Source: Methanoprimaticola sp047501175 (GTDB lineage: Archaea; Thermoplasmatota; Thermoplasmata; Methanomassiliicoccales; Methanomethylophilaceae). From it: DNA of 39,421 bases. Location of the stretch: positions 1 to 39,421 of the forward strand of contig NZ_JBEQWH010000014.1 in NCBI RefSeq assembly GCF_047501175.1, written 5' to 3'. Position 1 is the stretch's first letter, and every line of letters starts with the position of its first letter. The translations under genes were made by a program, and so were the position numbers. Below the pieces are notes generated by a model, which was not told the DNA's origin, searched no databases, and worked only from the letters and a program-made list of their open reading frames with translations. This document shows positions 16,295-23,743 of the stretch, piece by piece.

Positions 16295-17032
16295 ATGAGC
16301 GGACACACTGATATGGTATTGGTCGACGAGAATGGCATGCGCATCGACGGAAGGACCGCCGAGGAGCACAGGCCCATCAAGATCGAGGCCGGAGTCCTGC
16401 ACAATGCGGACGGATCGGCATACGTAGAGATTGGAAAGAACAAGGTCCTGGCAGCGGTGTACGGACCGAGGGAGTGCCACCCCAGGCACCTGCAGAACCC
16501 CCAGAAGGCGATCGTGCAGGTGAAATACAACATGGAGGCGTACTCCGTCTCCGACAGGAAGAGGCCCGGGACCGACAGGAGGAGCATCGAGATCTCCAAG
16601 ATCACCGCGGAGGCCCTCGAGAAGGTGGTCCTGACGGAGCTCTACCCCCGTGCCTCCATCGATGTGTACATCGAGATCCTCCAGGCGAACGCAGGGACGA
16701 GATGCGCCGGACTGACCGCCGCATCCGTGGCACTCGCCGACGCAGGCATCCCGATGAGGGACATCGTCCCCGCCATAGCCGCCGGAAAGGCGGACGGGAA
16801 CGTGCTTCTCGACCTCAACAAGGAGGAGGACAACTACGGTCAGGCCGATGTGCCCATAGCCATCGTCCCGTCGACCGATGAGATCGTCCTCCTTCAGATG
16901 GACGGCAACATGACCCGCGCAGAGTTCGATCACGCGATCGAGCTCGCGGTGAATGCCTGCCACGAGGTACACGACCTCCAGGTAGATGCACTCAAAAGAC
17001 GCTACTCCAAGAACCAGGAGGCATCCCAATGA
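16295..17032 (+). CDS. rrp41: Exosome catalytic subunit Rrp41
   Basis: 245 residues of RNase PH fold. Typical parts are RIDGRTAEEHRPIKIEAGVL, NADGSAYVEIGKNKVLAAVYGPRE, the substrate-binding RPGTDRRS near residue 90, and LNKEEDNYGQADVPIAIV with the catalytic Asp (D in GQADV). Rrp41 is the phosphorolytic active subunit of the hexameric exosome ring and pairs with Rrp42. ATG 16295 is used; it lies in the rrp4 stop region behind GAGTGA. It overlaps rrp42 by 4 bases (ATGA). Confidence 0.97.
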   Translation: MSGHTDMVLVDENGMRIDGRTAEEHRPIKIEAGVLHNADGSAYVEIGKNKVLAAVYGPRECHPRHLQNPQKAIVQVKYNMEAYSVSDRKRPGTDRRSIEISKITAEALEKVVLTELYPRASIDVYIEILQANAGTRCAGLTAASVALADAGIPMRDIVPAIAAGKADGNVLLDLNKEEDNYGQADVPIAIVPSTDEIVLLQMDGNMTRAEFDHAIELAVNACHEVHDLQVDALKRRYSKNQEASQ

Positions 17033-17802
17033 GCAATGAAATGATGTCCGAGATCAAGCGCGACCACATCATGCGCCTTCTGGACAAGGGCGAGAGGCAG
17101 GACGGACGCGGCGTCAAGGACTTCAGGGACATAAAGGTCGAGACCGGCCTCATAGAGTCCGCGGACGGGTCCGCCCGTGTCCAAATGGGCAGGACGACCG
17201 TCATCGCCGGGATCAAGATCATCCCCGGTACCCCCTTCGGGGACACCCCGAACCTTGGGGTGCTCACCACCGGTATGGAGCTCATCCCCATGGCCCACTC
17301 CACATTCGAGTCCGGTCCCCCCGGGGAGGACGCGATCGAGCTGGCACGTGTGGTCGACAGAGGGATCCGCGAATCCGGGATGGTCGATGTGGAAGGACTC
17401 TGCATCACCCCCGGGGAGGAGGTATGGATGTGCTACATCGACATCTACGCCATCGACTACGACGGCAACCTGTTCGATGCGGCCAATCTCGCAGCGGTGT
17501 GTGCCCTGAAGAACGCCGTCATCCCCGGAGAGCAGTACGGGAAGGGAGAGAACAGACCCCTCCCCATCACCTGCACCCCCATCTCGGTGACGGAGGCCAA
17601 AGTCGGAAACACTTTAATAGTCGACCCCGACTACGACGAAGAGCAGATTTCAACCGCGCGTCTTACGGTCACGACCGACGACAACGGTAACTTCAGAGCG
17701 ATGCAGAAAGGCGGATGCGGCTCGATCACCCTTGACGAGCTCGCCCAGTGCCTTGACAGAGCTGTGGAGATCGGCGCGGAGATCAGAAAAATCATCGGGT
17801 GA
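17029..17802 (+). CDS. rrp42: Exosome ring subunit Rrp42
   Basis: 257 residues of RNase PH fold, the non-catalytic partner of Rrp41. Markers are GERQDGRGVKDFRDIKVETG, ADGSARVQMGRTTVIAGIK and PGTPFGDTPNLGVLTT, and the longer insertions typical of Rrp42. Although not catalytic, Rrp42 supplies RNA-binding residues in the Rrp41/Rrp42 interface. Translation starts in the ATGA overlap with rrp41, consistent with equal production of the two ring subunits. Confidence 0.97.
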   Translation: MSNEMMSEIKRDHIMRLLDKGERQDGRGVKDFRDIKVETGLIESADGSARVQMGRTTVIAGIKIIPGTPFGDTPNLGVLTTGMELIPMAHSTFESGPPGEDAIELARVVDRGIRESGMVDVEGLCITPGEEVWMCYIDIYAIDYDGNLFDAANLAAVCALKNAVIPGEQYGKGENRPLPITCTPISVTEAKVGNTLIVDPDYDEEQISTARLTVTTDDNGNFRAMQKGGCGSITLDELAQCLDRAVEIGAEIRKIIG

Positions 17803-17808
17803 CCCCAA

Positions 17809-18060
17809 ATGGCAAAAAGGACAGTCAAAGCGGGAAGCTCCGGAAGGTTCGGAGCAAGGTACGGAGTTATCGTCCGCAACAGGATCAAGAACATCGAGGC
17901 ACAGCAGAAGAAGAAGCACGAGTGCCCCGTCTGCCACCACGCCTCCGTCAAGAGGGAGAGCTCCGGCATCTGGTACTGCGCACACTGCGGCACCAAGTTC
18001 GCTGCCGGCGCATACAGTCCCAAGACGAAGAGGGAGATCTCCCAGGTAAGCGAGCAGTGA
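17809..18060 (+). CDS. rpl37ae: 50S ribosomal protein L37Ae
   Basis: 83 residues. The core GSSGRFGARYGVIVRNRIK and the zinc ribbon CPVC...CAHC define L37Ae, a large-subunit protein of archaea and eukaryotes. It follows the rrp42 stop by 6 bases and precedes rpoP by 7, so it is a member of the exosome operon, its usual place in Euryarchaeota-type genomes. Confidence 0.97.
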   Translation: MAKRTVKAGSSGRFGARYGVIVRNRIKNIEAQQKKKHECPVCHHASVKRESSGIWYCAHCGTKFAAGAYSPKTKREISQVSEQ

Positions 18061-18067
18061 GGCCACA

Positions 18068-18199
18068 ATGTACAGATGCGCCAAGTGCAACGAGCCCGTG
18101 AGGAATGTGAATTCCCTCGGACTCCAGTGCGAGAAGTGCGGATCCAAGATCTTCTTCAAGGACAGACCCAACGTGAAGAAGACGCTGAAATCCGACTGA
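18068..18199 (+). CDS. rpoP: DNA-directed RNA polymerase subunit P (Rpb12-like)
   Basis: 43 residues starting MYRCAKCNEPV, with two zinc-binding pairs (CAKC and CEKC) and the ending IFFKDRPNVKKTLKSD. Archaeal RpoP has just this size and motif layout; it sits near Rpo3 and Rpo10 in the polymerase. The gene is too short for most automatic ORF lists but its place between rpl37ae and pcc1 is standard. Confidence 0.94.
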   Translation: MYRCAKCNEPVRNVNSLGLQCEKCGSKIFFKDRPNVKKTLKSD

Positions 18200-18202
18200 A
18201 CG

Positions 18203-18439
18203 ATGTACAGAGCCACCCTCAGGATGGACTGGTCGAGCGCGAAAGCGGTCGCCGAGTCCATCGGTCCGGAGTCAGGCAGGGAACTGCCCCGGACCAGATC
18301 CTCCATCCGGATGGATGGGGATGCGGCGGTCGTCGACATAGAGGCGACGGACGCTTCAGCGATGAGGGCGGCGCTAAACTCGTATCTCGAGTGCGTCATC
18401 GTCGTGCAGAAAGTGGAACACATCGCCAAGGTGAGATGA
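18203..18439 (+). CDS. pcc1: KEOPS complex subunit Pcc1
   Basis: 78 residues. Small alpha/beta protein ending with the amphipathic helix DASAMRAALNSYLECVIVVQKVE, characteristic of Pcc1 (CTAG family), where A-R-A-x2-NS is the conserved core. Pcc1 dimerises the KEOPS complex that makes the t6A37 modification of tRNAs reading ANN codons. It starts 3 bases after the rpoP stop and its TGA touches the pfdB ATG, which matches the common archaeal order rpoP-pcc1-pfdB. Confidence 0.9.
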   Translation: MYRATLRMDWSSAKAVAESIGPESGRELPRTRSSIRMDGDAAVVDIEATDASAMRAALNSYLECVIVVQKVEHIAKVR

Positions 18440-18805
18440 ATGAACGGCATAAGCCCCCAGCTTCAGAACCAGATCGCACAGTACCAGCAGGTGCAGCAAC
18501 AGCTCCAGGCGGTCTCCTCTCAGAAGATGCAGTACGATGCACAGAGGAGGGAGATGACGAGGACACTGGACGAGCTCAACTCTGCCACCGGCGACGTATA
18601 CAAGTCTGCTGGATCCCTGCTCATCAAGGTCGAGGACAAGGAGTCCCTGAGAGCGGAGATCGAGGAATCCGTCGAGACGATGGAGGTCAGGATCTCCAGC
18701 CTGGACCGCCAGGAGAAGACCCTCCAGGAGAAGTTCAAGGTCCTGTCCGACACGATCAACGCTGCCATGGGCAACATGGCGGCAAGACCTGCGGACGAGG
18801 AGTGA
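18440..18805 (+). CDS. pfdB: Prefoldin subunit beta
   Basis: 121 residues. Two long helices (about 6-45 and 70-110) flank a central beta hairpin region (SATGDVYKSAGSLLIKVE), as in the prefoldin beta family; the segment VYKSAGSLLIK is the typical turn. Prefoldin is a jellyfish-shaped chaperone that hands unfolded proteins to the thermosome. It is the last gene of the superoperon and its start codon directly follows the pcc1 stop. Confidence 0.95.
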   Translation: MNGISPQLQNQIAQYQQVQQQLQAVSSQKMQYDAQRREMTRTLDELNSATGDVYKSAGSLLIKVEDKESLRAEIEESVETMEVRISSLDRQEKTLQEKFKVLSDTINAAMGNMAARPADEE

Positions 18806-18822
18806 ACCTCCTCCACAAACCA

Positions 18823-18830
18823 TTTACATA
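18823..18830 (+). promoter_or_regulatory. TATA-like box of the ABC transporter operon
   Basis: TTTACATA follows the pfdB stop by about 18 bases and lies about 58 bases before the chosen ABC ATPase start, giving a leader of roughly 30 bases. Confidence 0.4.
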
Positions 18831-18884
18831 TTCTCACAAGGACCTTTGCCAAAGGTTAAGAATGATAAGACCGACTTCGCCCGC

Positions 18885-19604
18885 ATGGATGCACTCGAAC
18901 TGAGAGATGTCCGCAAATCCTACGGCCAGAGGGAGGCTGTGCATGGCATTTCCCTGACGGTCCGCGAAGGCGAGATATTCGGACTCATAGGACACAACGG
19001 TGCCGGAAAGACCACCACGCTCAGGATGATATCCACGCTTCTCGGGATCACGTCTGGGACCATATCCGTGTTCGGCCACGACGTGGCCACTGAATCGGAG
19101 GAGGTCAGGAAGATTATCAGCTACCTTCCCGAGGATGCCGGGGCCTACAAGGACATGACAGGACGTGCGTACCTTGAGTTCATGGCATCGTTCTTCGCGT
19201 CCGGCGAGAGGAAGGACGAGATGGTCGGACGTGGCATGGAGCTTGCGGACCTTGGGGAAAGGATAGACTCCAAGGTGGACACGTACAGCAAGGGAATGAT
19301 GCGCAGACTGCTCATCGCAAGAGCGATAATGCCGAGCCCAAAACTTGCGATCATGGACGAGGTCACCTCTGGGCTGGACGTCATCAACGCATACGAGGTC
19401 AGGAGCGTCATCAGAAGCATAGCATCCTCGGGAGTGACCGTGATAATGTCCTCTCACAACATGTTCGAGGTGGACATGCTGTGCGACCGTGTAGGGATGA
19501 TCGATCAGGGCAACCTCATCCTCCTGGGTGCTCCGGACGACCTCAAGAAGGAATACGGGGTCGACACACTCGAAGAGGTCTTCGTCAAGGCGGTGAAAGG
19601 ATGA
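18885..19604 (+). CDS. ABC transporter ATP-binding protein (ABC-2 / NatA type)
   Basis: 239 residues. Walker A GHNGAGKTT (36-44), signature YSKGMMRRL, Walker B LAIMDEVTSGLD and the switch His region SSHNMFEVD are all intact, so it should hydrolyse ATP. The DTLEEVFVKAV ending is typical of ATPases paired with ABC-2 permeases. The open frame begins at 18846, but ATG 18885 gives the normal start MDALELRDVRKSYG. It overlaps the permease gene by 4 bases (ATGA), so the two form one exporter. The substrate is unknown; NatAB-type systems export sodium or small peptides and drugs. Confidence 0.9.
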   Translation: MDALELRDVRKSYGQREAVHGISLTVREGEIFGLIGHNGAGKTTTLRMISTLLGITSGTISVFGHDVATESEEVRKIISYLPEDAGAYKDMTGRAYLEFMASFFASGERKDEMVGRGMELADLGERIDSKVDTYSKGMMRRLLIARAIMPSPKLAIMDEVTSGLDVINAYEVRSVIRSIASSGVTVIMSSHNMFEVDMLCDRVGMIDQGNLILLGAPDDLKKEYGVDTLEEVFVKAVKG

Positions 19605-21016
19605 GCCACATCACCAACATCATGAGGAAGGAGATCAAGGAGATGCTGTCCCCGGGATCCGTCGCCTCGATCCTGATCATGGTCGTCCTGTTCGCTGGCC
19701 TGGGCGGACTCATCGGAGGGGAGGTGGAGAAGAGCACCGCCCTTCCCGAGATCGCCATCGTCGCGGACGACGGCACATACTACGAATACACCTACATCGA
19801 CGAACAGGGGGAGACGAGGACCGTCGTCTGGAATCCCATAGGGTCCCTTACGAACTACTACGGGGAGGATGTGGACAAGATCCATGTGCTCGAATCCTCG
19901 ACCACCGCGTCCGATGACACGATAGTAGATGAGATGATGGATCGCGGCATCGCCAATGCACTGGTGTTCCCCGACATCGAAACGTTCAGACAGTCCATGG
20001 CCGAGTCCAGGAGCGTCAGCATACAGCAGCTCTACATATACGAGCCGACAGGCATGTTCGGGACAGTCGGATCCGCGATAATGTCGACCGTGATCTCCCT
20101 GCTGAACGAGGACCTGTCCAGGATCCTCATATCCGAGAAGGGAGGGGAGGACTATGAGTTCCTCACCAATCCGCTCACATCCTCGGGGGACTCCATCGTC
20201 ACGGTGGTCGACGGCAAGCTCCAGACCGGCATAACACCAGGGGACATATCATCCATGGTCAGCAGCCAGACCATGATGATACCCATCGTGATAATGATAA
20301 TCATCATGATGGTCGGTAGCATAGTGATCAGCTCGATGGGTTCCGAGAAGGAGAACAAGACCCTGGAGACGCTGCTCACGCTGCCCATCAGGAGGACATC
20401 CATAGTCGCCGGGAAGATAGTCGCCGCAGCGGTTGTCGGACTCATCTACGGACTGGCCTACATGGTCGGGATGAGCATATACATGGGCTCGATGACGGGC
20501 ATGCTGTCATCAGCCACGGGGGACGTGAACCTGGAGGCGCTGGGCATGTCCCTGGACATGACCGACTGGGCCCTCGTCATGGTCTCGATGTTCCTGTCCA
20601 TAGTCTGTGCACTGGGGATATGCATGATCCTCGGGGCCTTCTCCAAGAACTACAAGTCCGCTCAGACAATGACCATGCCCCTCAGCATCCTCGCGATGAT
20701 CCCCATGTTCGTGATAATGTTCACGGGATGGTACGGCACGGGCGCGGTCATCCAGGGAGTCTGTTTCGCGATCCCGTTCTCACACCCGATGATGGCCATG
20801 CAGGCGCTCATGTACGGGGATGTCACGCTGGTGCTGGCGGGGATAGCGTACATGGCCGTGTTCGCGATCGTCACCGTGCTGATCACCGTCAAGCTGTACA
20901 ACTCGGACGTGCTGATCACCGGCCTCGGACAGAACAAGTGGGTGCAGATGATCACACGCAGGAACCGATCGTATGAACAGCGATCTGAAGACAATAGCCG
21001 AAGCACTGTCCGATGA
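19601..21016 (+). CDS. ABC-2 family transporter permease (NatB-like)
   Basis: 471 residues. An N-terminal membrane helix (about 20-40) is followed by a large external domain of roughly 180 residues, then five or six membrane helices from about residue 215 to 445. The motif SSMGSEKENKTLETLLTLPIRRTSIVAGKI just after the second helix is the hallmark of ABC-2/NatB-type permeases. It pairs with the ATPase encoded directly upstream. The last 15 codons overlap the start of the DHH gene in another frame (44 bases), more than most overlaps in this window. Confidence 0.88.
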   Translation: MSHITNIMRKEIKEMLSPGSVASILIMVVLFAGLGGLIGGEVEKSTALPEIAIVADDGTYYEYTYIDEQGETRTVVWNPIGSLTNYYGEDVDKIHVLESSTTASDDTIVDEMMDRGIANALVFPDIETFRQSMAESRSVSIQQLYIYEPTGMFGTVGSAIMSTVISLLNEDLSRILISEKGGEDYEFLTNPLTSSGDSIVTVVDGKLQTGITPGDISSMVSSQTMMIPIVIMIIIMMVGSIVISSMGSEKENKTLETLLTLPIRRTSIVAGKIVAAAVVGLIYGLAYMVGMSIYMGSMTGMLSSATGDVNLEALGMSLDMTDWALVMVSMFLSIVCALGICMILGAFSKNYKSAQTMTMPLSILAMIPMFVIMFTGWYGTGAVIQGVCFAIPFSHPMMAMQALMYGDVTLVLAGIAYMAVFAIVTVLITVKLYNSDVLITGLGQNKWVQMITRRNRSYEQRSEDNSRSTVR

Positions 21017-21956
21017 CAGGATCAAAGCGATCCTTGTCCACGGGAACGCGGACATGGATGCCCTCGGGTCCGCATACGCCATAGCGAGATGCTTCCCAGG
21101 ATGCGCCATATTCGCACCCGACGGGTTGGACCGCGTGTCCAAGATGGTGGCCGCCAAGATGGAGACCGCCGTACGCGAAGGTACTGGCGAGGGATTCGAC
21201 ATGCGCGTGGTCGTGGACACGTCGTCCCCGGAACAGCTAGTCCCGTCCGGGACACTGACCGTGGACGTGGTCATAGACCACCACAAGGCCACCGGCAGAT
21301 GGGATGGCGTCCCCCTGTTCCACTGCGACGATACACGCACATCATGCTGCGAGATCGTGAAGGAGCTGATAGACGTCGCAGGGGTCGAGATGACACGTGA
21401 CGCGGCGATCATGCTCCTCGGCGGGATGCTCACGGACAGCGGACATTTCCAGTTCGCGAAACCGCACCTGCTCTCGTCCTTCTCCGACCTCATGGAGAGG
21501 TTCGACATCGGGATGGACGAGGCCATGGACCTCGTGGAGTCCGAGACCAGCATATCCGAGAGGATCGCCATGCTGAAGGCCGTCAGCCGCATAAAGTACG
21601 AACGGATCGGCCAGATGATAGTGGCCACGTCCAATGCGGGAAGCTTCGAGGCATCATCCTGCAGGGCGATGATCGATGCTGGAGCCGACATAGCGTTCGT
21701 CGGGTCCCAGAGGGACTCGGAGTTCCGCATAAGCGGCCGCGCGACCCAGGACGCCGTTCGCAAGGGGATACACCTCGGAGAGATAATGTCCCGCGTCGGA
21801 GGGGAGACCAAGTGCGACGGCGGAGGTCACGGCGGAGCTGCCGGACTCAACGGGACGGGGGACGTGGAGGCCATGCTCATGATATGCATGGAGAACACGA
21901 AGGACCTCCTGAGGGAGATACGCTCCAGAGAGAATGCGGTCAGACTACCCAGATAA
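20973..21956 (+). CDS. DHH/DHHA1-family phosphoesterase (nanoRNase-like)
   Basis: 327 residues. The DHH domain carries VHGNADMDALGSA (metal-binding D-x-D), VVVDTSS and VIDHHKATG; the DHHA1 domain carries the GGGHGGAAG substrate loop near residue 290. This combination is found in archaeal RecJ-like and NrnA-like phosphoesterases that cut short oligonucleotides, cyclic dinucleotides or phosphoadenosine phosphate. Which one applies cannot be told from sequence. The ATG at 20973 lies inside the end of the permease gene. It ends in TAA, one of few here, before a hairpin. Confidence 0.85.
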   Translation: MNSDLKTIAEALSDDRIKAILVHGNADMDALGSAYAIARCFPGCAIFAPDGLDRVSKMVAAKMETAVREGTGEGFDMRVVVDTSSPEQLVPSGTLTVDVVIDHHKATGRWDGVPLFHCDDTRTSCCEIVKELIDVAGVEMTRDAAIMLLGGMLTDSGHFQFAKPHLLSSFSDLMERFDIGMDEAMDLVESETSISERIAMLKAVSRIKYERIGQMIVATSNAGSFEASSCRAMIDAGADIAFVGSQRDSEFRISGRATQDAVRKGIHLGEIMSRVGGETKCDGGGHGGAAGLNGTGDVEAMLMICMENTKDLLREIRSRENAVRLPR

Positions 21957-21967
21957 ACTATAAACGA

Positions 21968-21992
21968 GCTCGGGAGCGGTCGGCCCCCGAGC
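21968..21992. terminator. Hairpin between convergent genes
   Basis: GCTCGGG (21968-21974) pairs with CCCGAGC (21986-21992) with an 11-base loop. It lies in the 48-base gap between the convergent DHH and tyrS genes and may end both transcripts. There is no clear T-run, so the call is tentative. Confidence 0.4.
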
Positions 21993-22004
21993 GGAAACGG
22001 TTTC

Positions 22005-23072
22005 TCACCTGAGCTTCTTCAGGCCTTCTACGATGGTCTTGAGCCTATCGTAGTTCTCGGGATTCTGCTCGAAATAGTCCCTGACAGGCTGAAGGGTCTT
22101 GTACAGACCGGCCCCGACACCGGACTTGAGATCGACGGGGGAGAGTCCTCCTCCGTAGTAGGCAGCCTTGAGCTCATCATAACTGGAGTAGTCTATCGGA
22201 CCACCGTACTTCTCGGGACGGTCGATGTGCATCGAACCCTCCCTGGGGAAGATGACGTACCTGGCGAGCATCATGATGGGGTTGACATCCTCGTTCTCGG
22301 GCTCGGGAGGGCAGTACGCCTTCTTCATCTTCGAGGATATGTCCTCCATGGTATCGTGGATGCGGATGCTTCCGGAGGGGTCGCTCTTGGACATCTTGGA
22401 CTCGACCGGATCCATCCTGTTGCCGCCCTTGAGTCCGGGAAGCAGCGGGGTGTGGACAGCGATGGGCTTCCTCCATCCGAGCTTGTCCGCGGCATCGCGG
22501 GCGAGCATGTGCGCCCTGCGCTGATCGAGGCCCGCATATGCCAGGTCCACATCCATGCAGAAGATGTCGGTGGCCTGGAGTATGGGATAGAACAGCTTCG
22601 AGGCATCGACCTCCGCCTCGTCCTCGGACCTTCCCATGATCGTCATGGCCCTCTTGACCCTCGAGAGGGATGTGACCTTGGCCACCTTTATGACCTTCTC
22701 CCAGTAGCTTATGTCGGACAGGACCTCGCTGGCATAGCGGAACTTGACCTTGTCCTTGGGGACTCCCAGGGCGATGAAGCAGTCCTCCATGTAACGGGCA
22801 CAGGAACGGATGTTCTCCAGATCGCCGCCGAGCTTGTCGTTGATATACGCGTGCCAATCGGCCCAGAACACGGTGACCTCGAAACCCGCTTCCGCCAGGT
22901 CCCTTATCTTCTGCGCGACGAGCACCCATCCGAGATGCACGAGTCCCGACGGCTCGAAACCGATGTACGCAGTGGGATGCTCCTTCTCTCTCAGAAGATT
23001 GTTTATCTCCTCTTCAGTAACGATCTCGACCGTGTTCCTGGTCACGAGGGCCAATCTTTCGCCAACATCCAT
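22005..23072 (-). CDS. tyrS: Tyrosyl-tRNA synthetase
   Basis: 355 residues. A class I synthetase of the archaeal/eukaryotic TyrRS type, with AYIGFEPSGLVHLGW (the HIGH motif at about 46-49), VTVFWADWHAYINDKLGG and KMSKSDPSGSI. It charges tRNA-Tyr with tyrosine in the cytoplasm. Upstream in-frame ATG codons exist, but ATG 23072 was chosen because a TATA-like box is centred about 31 bases before it and the residual upstream sequence (MFGTMGDIDF...) is itself the promoter region. It is divergent from hpt. Confidence 0.93.
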   Translation of the reverse strand: MDVGERLALVTRNTVEIVTEEEINNLLREKEHPTAYIGFEPSGLVHLGWVLVAQKIRDLAEAGFEVTVFWADWHAYINDKLGGDLENIRSCARYMEDCFIALGVPKDKVKFRYASEVLSDISYWEKVIKVAKVTSLSRVKRAMTIMGRSEDEAEVDASKLFYPILQATDIFCMDVDLAYAGLDQRRAHMLARDAADKLGWRKPIAVHTPLLPGLKGGNRMDPVESKMSKSDPSGSIRIHDTMEDISSKMKKAYCPPEPENEDVNPIMMLARYVIFPREGSMHIDRPEKYGGPIDYSSYDELKAAYYGGGLSPVDLKSGVGAGLYKTLQPVRDYFEQNPENYDRLKTIVEGLKKLR

Positions 23073-23099
23073 TTGAATCGACGGCCCATCTACTACTTC

Positions 23100-23107
23100 A
23101 TTAAAAT
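23100..23107. promoter_or_regulatory. Symmetric TATA-like box shared by tyrS and hpt
   Basis: ATTAAAAT reads as ATTTTAAT on the other strand. Its centre is about 28 bases from the hpt ATG (23131) and about 31 from the tyrS ATG (23072). It is the only AT-rich run in the 58-base gap, so one box probably serves both divergent promoters and both mRNAs are near-leaderless. Confidence 0.5.
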
Positions 23108-23130
23108 CTATGTCGCCCATGGTCCCAAAC

Positions 23131-23694
23131 ATGAAATTCCCCCTCCTGGCGAAGAGCTTCCTGGAAGGCCCCGTCGTGGACTACGGAGGATATCCCTATT
23201 TCGTGACTCAGCTGTCGGACGGATTCCCGAGGATCGACAGGGACCTGTTGGACGAGGTCCTCGATGGCATAGTGGAGATGTCGGACCTGGACTGCGATGT
23301 AATCCTCGCACCGGAGGCCATGGGGATACCCCTTGCCACCGGGATCACACTGAGGACGGGCATACCCTTCGCAGTGGTGAGGAAGAAGCGCTACGGACTC
23401 CCCGGCGAGGTCGAGGTCCATCAGAGGACGGGCTACTCCGAATCCGTGATGACGGTCAACTCCGTCGGACCCGGGGAACGCGTGGTCCTGTTGGACGATG
23501 TGATCGACACCGGAGGGACCGTGAAGGCCGCTGTCGAGAGCCTCAGGGATGCCGGGATCGAGGTCACGGAGGTCATCGCGGTGTTCTGCAGATGTCCTGA
23601 CCCCGAGGGCCTGTCCGAAGAGATCGGGGCCCCTGTCCGCTATCTACTTCCTGTCGGGATGAGGGACGGCAGACCGACGATAAGCATCGAGTAA
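23131..23694 (+). CDS. hpt: Hypoxanthine/adenine phosphoribosyltransferase
   Basis: 187 residues. The PRPP-binding motif is VVLLDDVIDTGGTV; DVILAPEAMGIPLATGITLRTGIPFAVVRKKRYGLPGEV is the sequence pattern of archaeal HGPRT-like enzymes, which salvage hypoxanthine, guanine or adenine using PRPP. In-frame ATGs at 23110 and 23119 are possible, but MKFPLLAKSFL at 23131 is placed about 28 bases from the TATA box and matches the family start. It ends in TAA. Confidence 0.88.
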   Translation: MKFPLLAKSFLEGPVVDYGGYPYFVTQLSDGFPRIDRDLLDEVLDGIVEMSDLDCDVILAPEAMGIPLATGITLRTGIPFAVVRKKRYGLPGEVEVHQRTGYSESVMTVNSVGPGERVVLLDDVIDTGGTVKAAVESLRDAGIEVTEVIAVFCRCPDPEGLSEEIGAPVRYLLPVGMRDGRPTISIE

Positions 23695-23743
23695 TGGTTA
23701 CTCCCGGGGTCTGGTTTATCAATCCCGGTCGGAAGGGTCCGTC

